From positions 62,001-126,000 of the forward strand of contig NZ_QAON01000001.1 of the NCBI RefSeq assembly GCF_003051055.1: a DNA stretch of 64,000 nt, given 5' to 3'. The notes below the pieces were generated by a model. That model was not told the DNA's origin. It saw only the letters and a list, made by a program, of their open reading frames with translations, and ran no database searches. This DNA is from Agitococcus lubricus. Lineage in GTDB: Bacteria; Pseudomonadota; Gammaproteobacteria; Pseudomonadales; Moraxellaceae. The number at the start of each line of letters is the position of its first letter. Position 1 is the first letter of the stretch. The translations under genes were made by a program, and so were the position numbers. Shown here in pieces: positions 17,747-25,781 of the stretch.

Positions 17747-18445
17747 TTAGGGGTACTCAGCATAATACATACGACGTTGAATAATACGTGCTTTACGTAG
17801 TAATTTACGGTCATAACGGTTTTTATCGTAATAACGGGGATTGGGCACCATAGCAGCCAATTTAGCCGACTCTGCTACCGTTAAGGATTTAGCACTTTTT
17901 TTATAATAATGTCTTGCGGCTGCCTCTGCCCCAAAAACGCCGTTTCCCCACTCAATCACATTGAGATAAATCTCAAAAATCCTTTTTTTGGTCATCAGTT
18001 GCTCCATCATGATGGTGATTCCTGCTTCTTCCAACTTACGCCACGGCGTTTTTTTACCTGATAAAAACAAGTTTTTAGCTAATTGTTGCGAGATAGTCGA
18101 ACCGCCTGCCACAATTTTACCTTTTTTAAGATTTTTCTCCCAAGCAGCTTGCATGCCTTCCCAATCAAAACCCTCGTGGTCAAGGAATTTCGCATCTTCA
18201 GAGGTAATGAGTGCCCGCTTTAAGTGAGGTGAAATCTGCTGATAGGGTACCCAACGGTGTTTTAATTCAGCATCAGGATTTTTACTTTGTAAAACCTCTA
18301 ACTGTGTTTCCATAAAAGCACTGGTTTCAGGATTGTGGTCAATCCACCACCAAACATGGGCTAATAACCACAGTTGATAACCAATAAAAATGGCTAATAA
18401 AATCCCCAAACCACGGAATACGATGGTGCGTAAAGGCAGGCTCAA
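17747..18445 (-). CDS. mtgA: Monofunctional peptidoglycan glycosyltransferase
   Basis: MtgA polymerises lipid II into glycan strands in the periplasm. The 232-residue protein has one N-terminal membrane anchor (about 9-29) and a GT51 domain with SEDAKFLDHEGFDW, GGSTISQQLAKNLFLS and RILEIYLN-type (here KRIFEIYLN) motifs. The start is a TTG with GGAG seven bases upstream; no ATG exists before the catalytic domain. It is 28 bp downstream of an exported protein of unknown role. Confidence 0.94.
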   Translation of the reverse strand: MSLPLRTIVFRGLGILLAIFIGYQLWLLAHVWWWIDHNPETSAFMETQLEVLQSKNPDAELKHRWVPYQQISPHLKRALITSEDAKFLDHEGFDWEGMQAAWEKNLKKGKIVAGGSTISQQLAKNLFLSGKKTPWRKLEEAGITIMMEQLMTKKRIFEIYLNVIEWGNGVFGAEAAARHYYKKSAKSLTVAESAKLAAMVPNPRYYDKNRYDRKLLRKARIIQRRMYYAEYP

Positions 18446-18473
18446 CTACCGTCTCCTCAATGGCTCTAAAGGC

Positions 18474-19154
18474 TTAATGTAAGGTTGCACTCACTGTCGT
18501 TGAATTAAGGTCTGTTCCCATAATCATGACATCAGTCCCGACCATCGTCCCTGCATGTTTGGAGCGTTGATAATACATCTCCTCTGCTTGCTGGTCTTGT
18601 TTGCTATCTTTTTCGAGTTTATCTGCCGATACCGCGCTCAAATCTTGGTCAACTTTTTGCTCGTTATCATTACTAAAGGTCAACTTAAAACCGTCCTCAA
18701 TCACTGCTTGCGCCATAATCGGTTGCTCTAAAGGTTTTAAGGGAAAACTTTGTTGTGTGGTGCGGTTATAACGTAACTGCTCGGTATAAATGGGGTGTAA
18801 GAATTTTTTTGCCGACTCAATGGCCGCCTCTAAATCTTCAGGGCCATTCACAATTAAGGGCGGGCTATAGACTTCTTCTAAGGCACTTAATTCTGGCGAC
18901 TTAATAGGCATAACACTGACCGCACCGCCTGTCGCCACCGTTGTTTCGGGCAACTCAATCTTAACGGCTAAGGATTGGGCAAAACGCTTTTCTAATTCGA
19001 GTTGCTTTTTATAGGCATACATCGCCGCTAAAAATTCATTATAGTTACTGTAGTTTTCGAGCTTGGGCTTGGTTAATTTGGCTTCTGCCAAACTGGGCTG
19101 TGCAGCAAGCAGCATGAGGCATAACATAAAATGATGCAAAAAACGGTAGCGCAT
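18474..19154 (-). CDS. Exported protein of unknown function
   Basis: A 226-residue protein with a signal peptide (about 1-25, ending PSLAEA). I recognise no domain. After the signal come a Lys/Tyr-rich helical segment (about 28-60), a Pro-rich middle, a Gln/Lys/Asp-rich stretch (about 165-195) and a C-terminus with repeated Gly-Thr-Asp and Met. AGGACGGGG precedes the ATG. It is upstream of mtgA in the same direction, so an envelope role is plausible but not shown. Confidence 0.75.
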   Translation of the reverse strand: MRYRFLHHFMLCLMLLAAQPSLAEAKLTKPKLENYSNYNEFLAAMYAYKKQLELEKRFAQSLAVKIELPETTVATGGAVSVMPIKSPELSALEEVYSPPLIVNGPEDLEAAIESAKKFLHPIYTEQLRYNRTTQQSFPLKPLEQPIMAQAVIEDGFKLTFSNDNEQKVDQDLSAVSADKLEKDSKQDQQAEEMYYQRSKHAGTMVGTDVMIMGTDLNSTTVSATLH

Positions 19155-19275
19155 GATACCCCGTCCTGTTGATGTTGTTATTTGTTCTACAGGGTATTGT
19201 ATATCGACTGTCAGCTATCTGGCAAAATACGAGTCCCTCTACAGATAGCTCGTTACAAAAAAATGTCCACTTAGC

Positions 19276-19959
19276 TCATAAATGGCCGTTTTGATTGACT
19301 TCTTTGATATTGGGATACTGCATTTTTTGATATTTGGCATCGCTAATCACTTTACGCAAACCACGCAAGGAGTTGTAAGGATGCTCTTGAATCAATAAAT
19401 TGACTATACTTGTTGGAATACGGCCACCTGGATGTGCATGCCCCGTCATGGTGACTTCAACCATCCCATTAGCCAAAGGCTTAAAAAGCCAATAACCTTG
19501 TACAACGGGCATTCTTAAACAACACGATTTAACAGGATAGTTCGCTGCATTTGGCGATTCGTTGCTGTCAATACGCACACGGCCTGTTTTCGCATCTTGA
19601 CTGATACGCACATCGACTAAGGCTTCACGGTCTTTGAATGGCCACGGAAAATCTGTCACGACACGAATAGTAAAATTTTGCTCATTATCATTACGTGCTA
19701 AGACGTCGATGGAATCGGTACGGTATAACCAGCGGCTCGCATTTTCGGTATCGGTAATTAACCCTACCAAACCAGATAAACTACTTTTAACTGTCGTGAC
19801 CGCCTTAAAGCCATACAGGGACGATTTGGGTACTTCATAAGTCCAAATCTTAATACCTTGTTTATCGGTGACAAGATTCAAGTCGGTGGGAATTTCATCT
19901 GCCCAAGCTAAATTGACTAAACAAAACAGCGAACAGAATAGTTGGGCAAACCAGCGCAT
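19276..19959 (-). CDS. Exported START-domain protein
   Basis: A 227-residue protein with a signal peptide (about 1-20, WADE) and a START-type lipid-binding fold. Features are WTYEVPKSSLYGFKAVTTV early, ITDTENASRWLYR, the DFPWPFKDREAL block typical of bacterial START proteins, GYWLFKPL and the C-terminal helix. It probably binds a lipid or other hydrophobic ligand in the periplasm. The two cysteines in KSCCLRM near 142 are unusual for an exported protein. Neighbours are envelope genes on the same strand. Confidence 0.82.
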   Translation of the reverse strand: MRWFAQLFCSLFCLVNLAWADEIPTDLNLVTDKQGIKIWTYEVPKSSLYGFKAVTTVKSSLSGLVGLITDTENASRWLYRTDSIDVLARNDNEQNFTIRVVTDFPWPFKDREALVDVRISQDAKTGRVRIDSNESPNAANYPVKSCCLRMPVVQGYWLFKPLANGMVEVTMTGHAHPGGRIPTSIVNLLIQEHPYNSLRGLRKVISDAKYQKMQYPNIKEVNQNGHL

Positions 19960-20051
19960 AGGATATGTATCACTCTTATTAAAAATTTAGCTCTAAGGGC
20001 TTTTTTATCGCCGCTAAAACTATCAAGACTTACACCGCAATAGGGTTGTGA

Positions 20052-20636
20052 TTATGTAATTTTACCGTGATTTGCCGACAAGGTCTTGAAGATTAACACG
20101 CCAATCGACGCAAAAAACGCAAAAATTGCACCAAATAGATGAGATTCTGTTAACACATGCCCGTCAATGAGACGTGCGGTCAGGCTATCGCCCATGCCCA
20201 TATTTTCAACAAAGAGTTTGATAGACACTAATACTAACAGTACACCTGCAAATTGACGCTCAGGTGTTAGCAATAAACGCATCGCACCTGCAACATACAG
20301 ACTATGTAATACCGCCGATAATCCCACATAATAAGTCACCGTTGGCAAACAGTAATACATCATCAGGCTAACAGCAATGGCGCTACTAAATAACCATGCC
20401 AACCACTCATACCACCTGTAAACACGGTCAAATAATAGCAAGACCAGTATCAAGCCTAATGTATTCAAACCTAAATGTATCGTGTTTAGATGGACAAAAT
20501 GCCCCGTCAGCAATAAATAATAATGCCCCGCCTCTATTAATGGCCGTTGATATGCCCAAGCCCAACCCATGACAGATTGGCATACCCCTAACATCAGCGT
20601 TAATACAGTCAGCAATATCAGACTTTGACGATTCAT
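20052..20636 (-). CDS. Rhomboid-like intramembrane protease, rhombosortase type
   Basis: A 194-residue protein with about six membrane helices. GHFVHLNTIHLGLN (about 45-58) matches the rhomboid His/Asn helix, GLSAVLHS carries the candidate catalytic Ser107, and SHLFGA supplies the candidate His166. The compact size and the GLSxxLH pattern are those of rhombosortases, which process proteins with GlyGly-CTERM tails during secretion. No obvious GlyGly-CTERM protein lies in this window. AGGTGCT precedes the ATG. Confidence 0.8.
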   Translation of the reverse strand: MNRQSLILLTVLTLMLGVCQSVMGWAWAYQRPLIEAGHYYLLLTGHFVHLNTIHLGLNTLGLILVLLLFDRVYRWYEWLAWLFSSAIAVSLMMYYCLPTVTYYVGLSAVLHSLYVAGAMRLLLTPERQFAGVLLVLVSIKLFVENMGMGDSLTARLIDGHVLTESHLFGAIFAFFASIGVLIFKTLSANHGKIT

Positions 20637-20648
20637 AGCACCTCAAAA

Positions 20649-20678
20649 ACAAAAGCCGATACGAATATCGGCTTTTGT
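20649..20678 (-). terminator. Terminator after the TRAP permease gene
   Basis: A perfect 13-bp stem (ACAAAAGCCGATA and its complement) with a CGAA/TTCG tetraloop. On the minus strand TTTGTTTTTG follows. It separates the permease gene from the rhombosortase gene. Confidence 0.88.
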
Positions 20679-20697
20679 CAGGAGTCACAGTACTCGA

Positions 20698-22788
20698 TTA
20701 TTTAGCATAAAAGAGTAATGGGACATAAGCGACTAATATCAACGAAGGTACCATGACAATCAACGGCAGAATCCAACGTTCATAACGCCAGTAGAAGGAT
20801 AAATGACGCACTTCACCGTCGGCTTCATCCATCACTTTTTCACCCACCACTTGACGAGTCAAGAGTTGGTTCAAGGCCACAGGCGGCGATAAGTAGCCTA
20901 ACTCGAAGGCGGTTAACACAATCATCCAGAAGTGGACAGGGTCAATACCATTTTTATAGGCAATCGGGGCTATCGTGGCAGAGACCAAAATAACAGCACC
21001 GAAGGGGTCCATAATCATACCAATAAAGACCAGCAACACTAATAAAATAGACACAGCAACCCAAACACTACCAAAGGTTTCTGGCACAGCATCCATCATG
21101 CCAGAGCGTTCAATCACACCACCGACGCTGACCGACAAGGCCATCAACATAATCAAGGCACCAATGTGACCAATGGTGTCATTCGTAGCAATACGAACGC
21201 CCTCTTCAAAACCCACGCGGCGTTCTTGAATCTCTGGTGAGACTTGTGCAGCAGGTTCACGACGTACTTTATCAAACCAAACAATGGCCAACATAATAAA
21301 GGGCAAAATCATGGGCGCGGTAAATTCGTCTAACTTAGTATCTAAGACAAAACGATAAGCTAAGACGACCAATAAGGTAATCACCACATACGCCGAGACA
21401 GGCACTAAGGCACGCATGGACTCAGGTAACGCTGCAGAGGGCTTGGCAAACTTAAAGCTGTTTTTAGAAATCAACAACGAGGCAATTAAGAACATGGTCG
21501 AGGTTAATAAGAACACCTTAAAGCCCCAACCGTAAAGTAAGGACGTTGTCACTTCTTTGTTAAGTGCAGCAATGACCACAATCAACAAACAGGGACTTAA
21601 AACCACACCCAACGAGCCCGACATGGCCGTAGCCGCTAAGGCATATTGGCGACGTGCACCTGAAGCAAATACTTCTTTATAAATTACCGCACCTGCTGCG
21701 ATAACAAAGATACCCGAAGCACCTGTATAGGCAGTGGGGACGGCTGCTGCTAATAAGATAATGTAAGTCAAAACTTCAGGAGAGAATTTCCATGGACGTA
21801 CAATATCCAAGAACAAGTCAACAACACGTGTTTGTTTGAGCAACATACCCACCCAAATATAGAGTGCCAAGTTCAAGAATACCCCCGACAACTCCATCAT
21901 TTGGCCTAAATAAATCGCCAAACCTGCATGGTGGCCACCCATCAAGAAACTTAAACCTGAGTTAATGGCCATAAAGGCATATAAGGGAATGGACAATAAT
22001 GCCATGCCAATACTGCCACCTTCGGGCGCATCTGCGGGGGGTTTCACCAATTGTTTAATGCTGATGAGGGTCAGCGTTGCAAATAAACCACACCACAAAT
22101 AGTTGATGATGGGATGCTCAATAGGAATACCCGAGCTGATTTGTAACTTCCAATAAGAAATACTAGAAGCTAACAACAATAAATTAGCCACAATCATGGC
22201 AATGGAATACACCTTAAAGTCTGTTTTGGTCACGGGTGGACGTAAGGCAATGTGGTGTAAACCTAAGGTTGTGGTGGTGGCGGCAATCGCTACCATCAGA
22301 ATTAAGATAACCGCACGATTCTCTGTACCAAAGTGGAACAAACCAAAAAACGCGGTTTCAAAGGTACGATACGCTTTTAAGGATGGCGTGACATTTTTGC
22401 TTAAATTGACATAAGCCTGATGCTTTTCTTGACACAAGTCGCGCGCTGTTATCAACGATTGACGAGTTGCTTCTGGGTCTACAGGCTCAGAGGCAAACAA
22501 CGAGTCAATGTCGCTCGCAGGTTGTGAGCTGGCTGCCAAACTTTTTTGTACTTCGGCTTCAATATCGGGGTTGGGGTCACAGTCTGGTTTAACAGGGTCT
22601 GCACGCAACATAAAATATTGAACGCCAGTAGAAGGGTCACCAAATATTTTTTCACCCATACGCAGTAATTGGCCGTGTATCATTTCACCCGTGCCAATCA
22701 CCAAAGTCAGTATGAGCAAACAGAAAATTGGCAAGCTCGCCAACCACTCATGGGGAGAGCGGTTTAAGAACTGTTTGTTTTGATTCAT
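20698..22788 (-). CDS. TRAP transporter permease, fused DctQ/DctM-like, 696 residues
   Basis: The C-terminal ~430 residues are a DctM-type large permease: GASGIFVIAAGAVIYKEVFA, DPFGAVILVSATIAP and the terminal ELGYLSPPVALNQLL are recognisable. The N-terminal ~260 residues hold extra membrane helices that probably act as a fused small (DctQ-like) subunit. Between the first and second helices lies a loop of about 110 residues with several Cys (DCDPNPD, DLCQEK). Na+- or H+-driven solute uptake is expected of the family. The solute-binding protein and a TatT-like lipoprotein are encoded upstream in the same direction. Confidence 0.88.
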   Translation of the reverse strand: MNQNKQFLNRSPHEWLASLPIFCLLILTLVIGTGEMIHGQLLRMGEKIFGDPSTGVQYFMLRADPVKPDCDPNPDIEAEVQKSLAASSQPASDIDSLFASEPVDPEATRQSLITARDLCQEKHQAYVNLSKNVTPSLKAYRTFETAFFGLFHFGTENRAVILILMVAIAATTTTLGLHHIALRPPVTKTDFKVYSIAMIVANLLLLASSISYWKLQISSGIPIEHPIINYLWCGLFATLTLISIKQLVKPPADAPEGGSIGMALLSIPLYAFMAINSGLSFLMGGHHAGLAIYLGQMMELSGVFLNLALYIWVGMLLKQTRVVDLFLDIVRPWKFSPEVLTYIILLAAAVPTAYTGASGIFVIAAGAVIYKEVFASGARRQYALAATAMSGSLGVVLSPCLLIVVIAALNKEVTTSLLYGWGFKVFLLTSTMFLIASLLISKNSFKFAKPSAALPESMRALVPVSAYVVITLLVVLAYRFVLDTKLDEFTAPMILPFIMLAIVWFDKVRREPAAQVSPEIQERRVGFEEGVRIATNDTIGHIGALIMLMALSVSVGGVIERSGMMDAVPETFGSVWVAVSILLVLLVFIGMIMDPFGAVILVSATIAPIAYKNGIDPVHFWMIVLTAFELGYLSPPVALNQLLTRQVVGEKVMDEADGEVRHLSFYWRYERWILPLIVMVPSLILVAYVPLLFYAK

Positions 22789-23309
22789 AGTTTATGTTTT
22801 CCTGCTTCCTAAGAATACATACTAGGTTGAATTTTCAAGCATAACCCCCATATCACTACGGCGAGCCTGTGCTTTACCCGATAATTGCTGAATGTGTTTA
22901 CACGCTTGTCACAGCACATCACTCAGCCTTTGTTATTGGTATATGCTCCTCAAAAGACACAAAAAGGGTACTAACCGTACTGTCAGCACACAGTACAGTG
23001 TTCACCTTATGCATGTCTCGTTTTTCGCTTAATCAGCGCACATACCACAGAGTCATTTAACTCCCTATTGCTGATTGCTAATATCCCTATTTACACAGCT
23101 TGTGTTGTCCTAATGTTGTCGTCTTGATTTTTTTCCGTATCATCCATTTTATTGAATGAGTACCCCTAAACCATCAATTAAGGGTGAAAACTCTGCCATT
23201 ATACAGTGTAACTTTATGTAATGAGAGACCTATTCTTCTCGTTTACCTTCAGCTTTTTACTATTTTTCATGGGTCGTTTTATTAAATTGTGAATGGTATC
23301 ACAATTATT
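22789..23309. other. 521-bp non-coding gap inside the TRAP cluster
   Basis: No gene seen. GTACTGT and ACAGTAC form a 7-bp hairpin at 22977-22996, followed on the minus strand by CCCTTTTTG, which could act as a weak terminator or processing site between the binding-protein and permease genes. An independent permease promoter may lie here. Confidence 0.4.
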
Positions 23310-24320
23310 TTACTCTAAATTTTCCGAACACTCGGCATTTTGCGGCTCAATTTGGCAACGTACTTTCTTTAATAGCGCCATCATCCGTCGGTCGTAAGTG
23401 CCGTTATTCATCAAGTCTATACGTGCGGTACGCATCATCGCGATATACCGTGGACGGTCTTCATCGGGAATGTGAAACCAAAACTTAGGATTCACATCTT
23501 TTTCGTAACGATTGACCATCGCTAACACGCGGTCAAATTGACTAGCAAAATATTCTCGTGATTTTTGACCAAAACCTTCTGGAAAGCGGTCTTTTCTTAA
23601 CACTAACTGCAAAGAAACTTGGGCTAATAAAAAGTCGGGAATCCCCCCGCGTGTTCCTAAGCCACGATATAACTCTAAAGGACGGTATGCGGTTGCGGGC
23701 GCAACAATAATATCGACGACCCCATTATTAAATTTTTGACCAAAATTTGTGACATCTGACGGCACGGTTTGCGCGCCAATACGTTGCACTAATTGGGCTT
23801 GTGATTTGTCATAGTCAAAAATTGCAATTTTTTTACCTGCCAATTTGCCTACTTCATCAATGCTACGGTCATTGACAAAAAAATAGGCTGCCCCCAATGG
23901 CACCACCCCACCAATTTCATACGCACCTTGGTTCATCAAATGCGCAGCTTTAGGTGAGCTAATCGTATTGATTGCCAGTCTTAAATGCTGATAACTGGGC
24001 ATTGAGCCAATCGACTCTAAGCTACCCGTAAACGCATTAAAGGGTCGCGCGCGTAGGCCTGTAATCACGGCTCCGTCACACTGCCCTACTCTAAAGTCTT
24101 CAGTGGCAATTTTTTCATCACTATAAGCAATCAGCTTAAACTCCACACCTAAGTGTGCAGCATTGATTCTATAGTCTTTCATCAAGGCATAATTGTCGCC
24201 GTTAGCACCCATTAAGTCCCATACACATAAGGTACGTTGTATAGGCGTATCAGCTTTACAGACCGACACCACACTCCCTATAGTGACACCACAAATAAGA
24301 GCGGCTAATTTGTGCAACAT
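23310..24320 (-). CDS. Periplasmic solute-binding protein of a TRAP-type system
   Basis: A 336-residue protein with a signal peptide (about 1-24, ending CKA). Its two-lobed binding-protein features include TLCVWDLMGANGDNY after the signal, a central LAGKKIAIFDYDKSQAQ and DIIVAPATAYRPLELYRGLG. It resembles the group often annotated 'putative solute-binding protein' near TRAP permeases rather than classic DctP. It lies between the TatT-like lipoprotein gene (87 bp upstream) and the permease gene. The ligand is unknown. Confidence 0.75.
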   Translation of the reverse strand: MLHKLAALICGVTIGSVVSVCKADTPIQRTLCVWDLMGANGDNYALMKDYRINAAHLGVEFKLIAYSDEKIATEDFRVGQCDGAVITGLRARPFNAFTGSLESIGSMPSYQHLRLAINTISSPKAAHLMNQGAYEIGGVVPLGAAYFFVNDRSIDEVGKLAGKKIAIFDYDKSQAQLVQRIGAQTVPSDVTNFGQKFNNGVVDIIVAPATAYRPLELYRGLGTRGGIPDFLLAQVSLQLVLRKDRFPEGFGQKSREYFASQFDRVLAMVNRYEKDVNPKFWFHIPDEDRPRYIAMMRTARIDLMNNGTYDRRMMALLKKVRCQIEPQNAECSENLE

Positions 24321-24407
24321 AAAGATATTGGCTCACGTACTCGGGGTTAAACACAACAGGGTATTTGCCTTTACAGGCTAATACCCTTATTTTTTATGAC
24401 ACTGTTG

Positions 24408-25445
24408 TTATAACAAATCGTCAATAGAGACACCAGTGCTTTCGGCAGACGGTTTATCATCCCAGAACTTGGTAAAACCATCATCGGGCGTACGTGTACC
24501 TGTTTTTTCTGTCCAATAACGGTCAGAAATGGTTTGTACCATCATACCACCCAAAGCATCTAACAAACGGTATTGCGGATTAACCGCCATATTGGCAGAA
24601 GCACCATAGGTTTTTAAGGCATCACGCAATAAAGGCTCATCACCTTTGGCTTGTGCTGCCAGTGCATAAATGGCATGTGCTAAACGTACACCTTTACGCT
24701 CACCAACGCGGGTAGAGTCTTTCATGACCATAAATGGGTCAGGTTTACCTTCGCTGGCACCTGGTAATAATGACCATACGGCAGCACGTGTTGCCATAGG
24801 TACACCCCAGTATTCTGCATTGTCTAAACAAGCCATACCCCGTTCGACAATCGCTGCGATATCTTTAGGCACACCCACGACGCCTTGTGCTGCGATGTCA
24901 TTGACAATCGCTTGCATACCTGACGCCAAACCCACCAAATACACTAACTTGTCAAAATCTTCGCTCATTTTTGGACAAGAAGCACCGAGTTTGAAATTAA
25001 ATTCTTTTTCAAAACGCTCGACAAAACGGTTATAGGCTTCTTGTTGACGACGGGCGGCTAAAGCTGCCCAACGCTTCTGATTGATACGGGCATCTTGTGC
25101 TTCTTCAATCATATTGGCGCGTGAAGCACGCAAGTAACGTAACTCATTTTCTAAAGCACGGTCTTCAGCACATAAGCCCGCTGACACATACATAAAAACG
25201 GCCAATTTTGCAGGGTCGGCGCCCATACCCTGAGTTGCCAAAATCAGCGGCGTCAAGGATTCACCTGACGCACACGCCATCGGCGCATCATTGAGCTGTA
25301 AAATTGGCGGAACAATATAACTTTCACTAAAAGACAGCGCGATATGAGCGCCACCTTTTACAACCTGCGAACACCCTGATAATAATGTTTGTACTCCAAT
25401 CACGGAGCAAATCACCCCTAAACGTAGGCAGTGTGCGAATTTCAT
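24408..25445 (-). CDS. TatT-like TRAP-associated lipoprotein
   Basis: A 345-residue lipoprotein with lipobox LLSGC (Cys25). The mature part is helical and TPR-like: ESLTPLILATQGMGADPAKL, then VSAGLCAEDRALENELRYLR and further Ala-rich helices. This layout resembles TatT, the trimeric 'T component' described for treponemal TRAP systems, thought to sit with the binding protein in the periplasm. CAGGAG lies upstream of the ATG. First gene of the cluster, so probably co-transcribed with the binding protein. The TatT assignment is by pattern and gene context. Confidence 0.68.
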   Translation of the reverse strand: MKFAHCLRLGVICSVIGVQTLLSGCSQVVKGGAHIALSFSESYIVPPILQLNDAPMACASGESLTPLILATQGMGADPAKLAVFMYVSAGLCAEDRALENELRYLRASRANMIEEAQDARINQKRWAALAARRQQEAYNRFVERFEKEFNFKLGASCPKMSEDFDKLVYLVGLASGMQAIVNDIAAQGVVGVPKDIAAIVERGMACLDNAEYWGVPMATRAAVWSLLPGASEGKPDPFMVMKDSTRVGERKGVRLAHAIYALAAQAKGDEPLLRDALKTYGASANMAVNPQYRLLDALGGMMVQTISDRYWTEKTGTRTPDDGFTKFWDDKPSAESTGVSIDDLL

Positions 25446-25781
25446 GCCCTATCTCCTGGACTTGTTGTTTTTTAAAATTGTGCTTGTGCACGTCACAATA
25501 ACATTAAGACCTTGGTTCGACAAAAATCACCTTTTTTAGCCCATGACACAAGTGACATGTGTAATGCTTGCGCGTCATTTTTGTCAGACATTATCTAAAC
25601 TGATATGTACTCACTATGTTTAAGCAGCAATTTGAGTGTATCAGTATGTATTACCATATAACGATGGTAGTTATTTTTTCAGCAAAGTTATTGCTGATGA
25701 ATGACATCCTTGTCAAGCATTTCTTGTCTTTGGCTAAGACATGACTATTATCTGTGTCTTTCTCAGCCATAAGTACCTGTA
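25446..25781. promoter_or_regulatory. Intergenic region pnp / TRAP cluster
   Basis: 336 bp with no gene. It should hold the pnp terminator and the promoter of the TRAP cluster. TCAGCAA/TTGCTGA form a short hairpin near 25680, but no T tract follows, so I do not call a terminator. Confidence 0.3.

Noticed and set aside
17747-23172. Shared 14-mer TGAGTACCCCTAAA at the mtgA end and in the 22.8-23.3 kb gap
   Set aside because: In 64 kb many chance 14-mer matches are expected, and one copy is simply the mtgA stop context.
25678-25700. Hairpin TCAGCAA/TTGCTGA as a pnp terminator
   Set aside because: No T tract follows on either strand and it is nearly 100 bp from the pnp stop.
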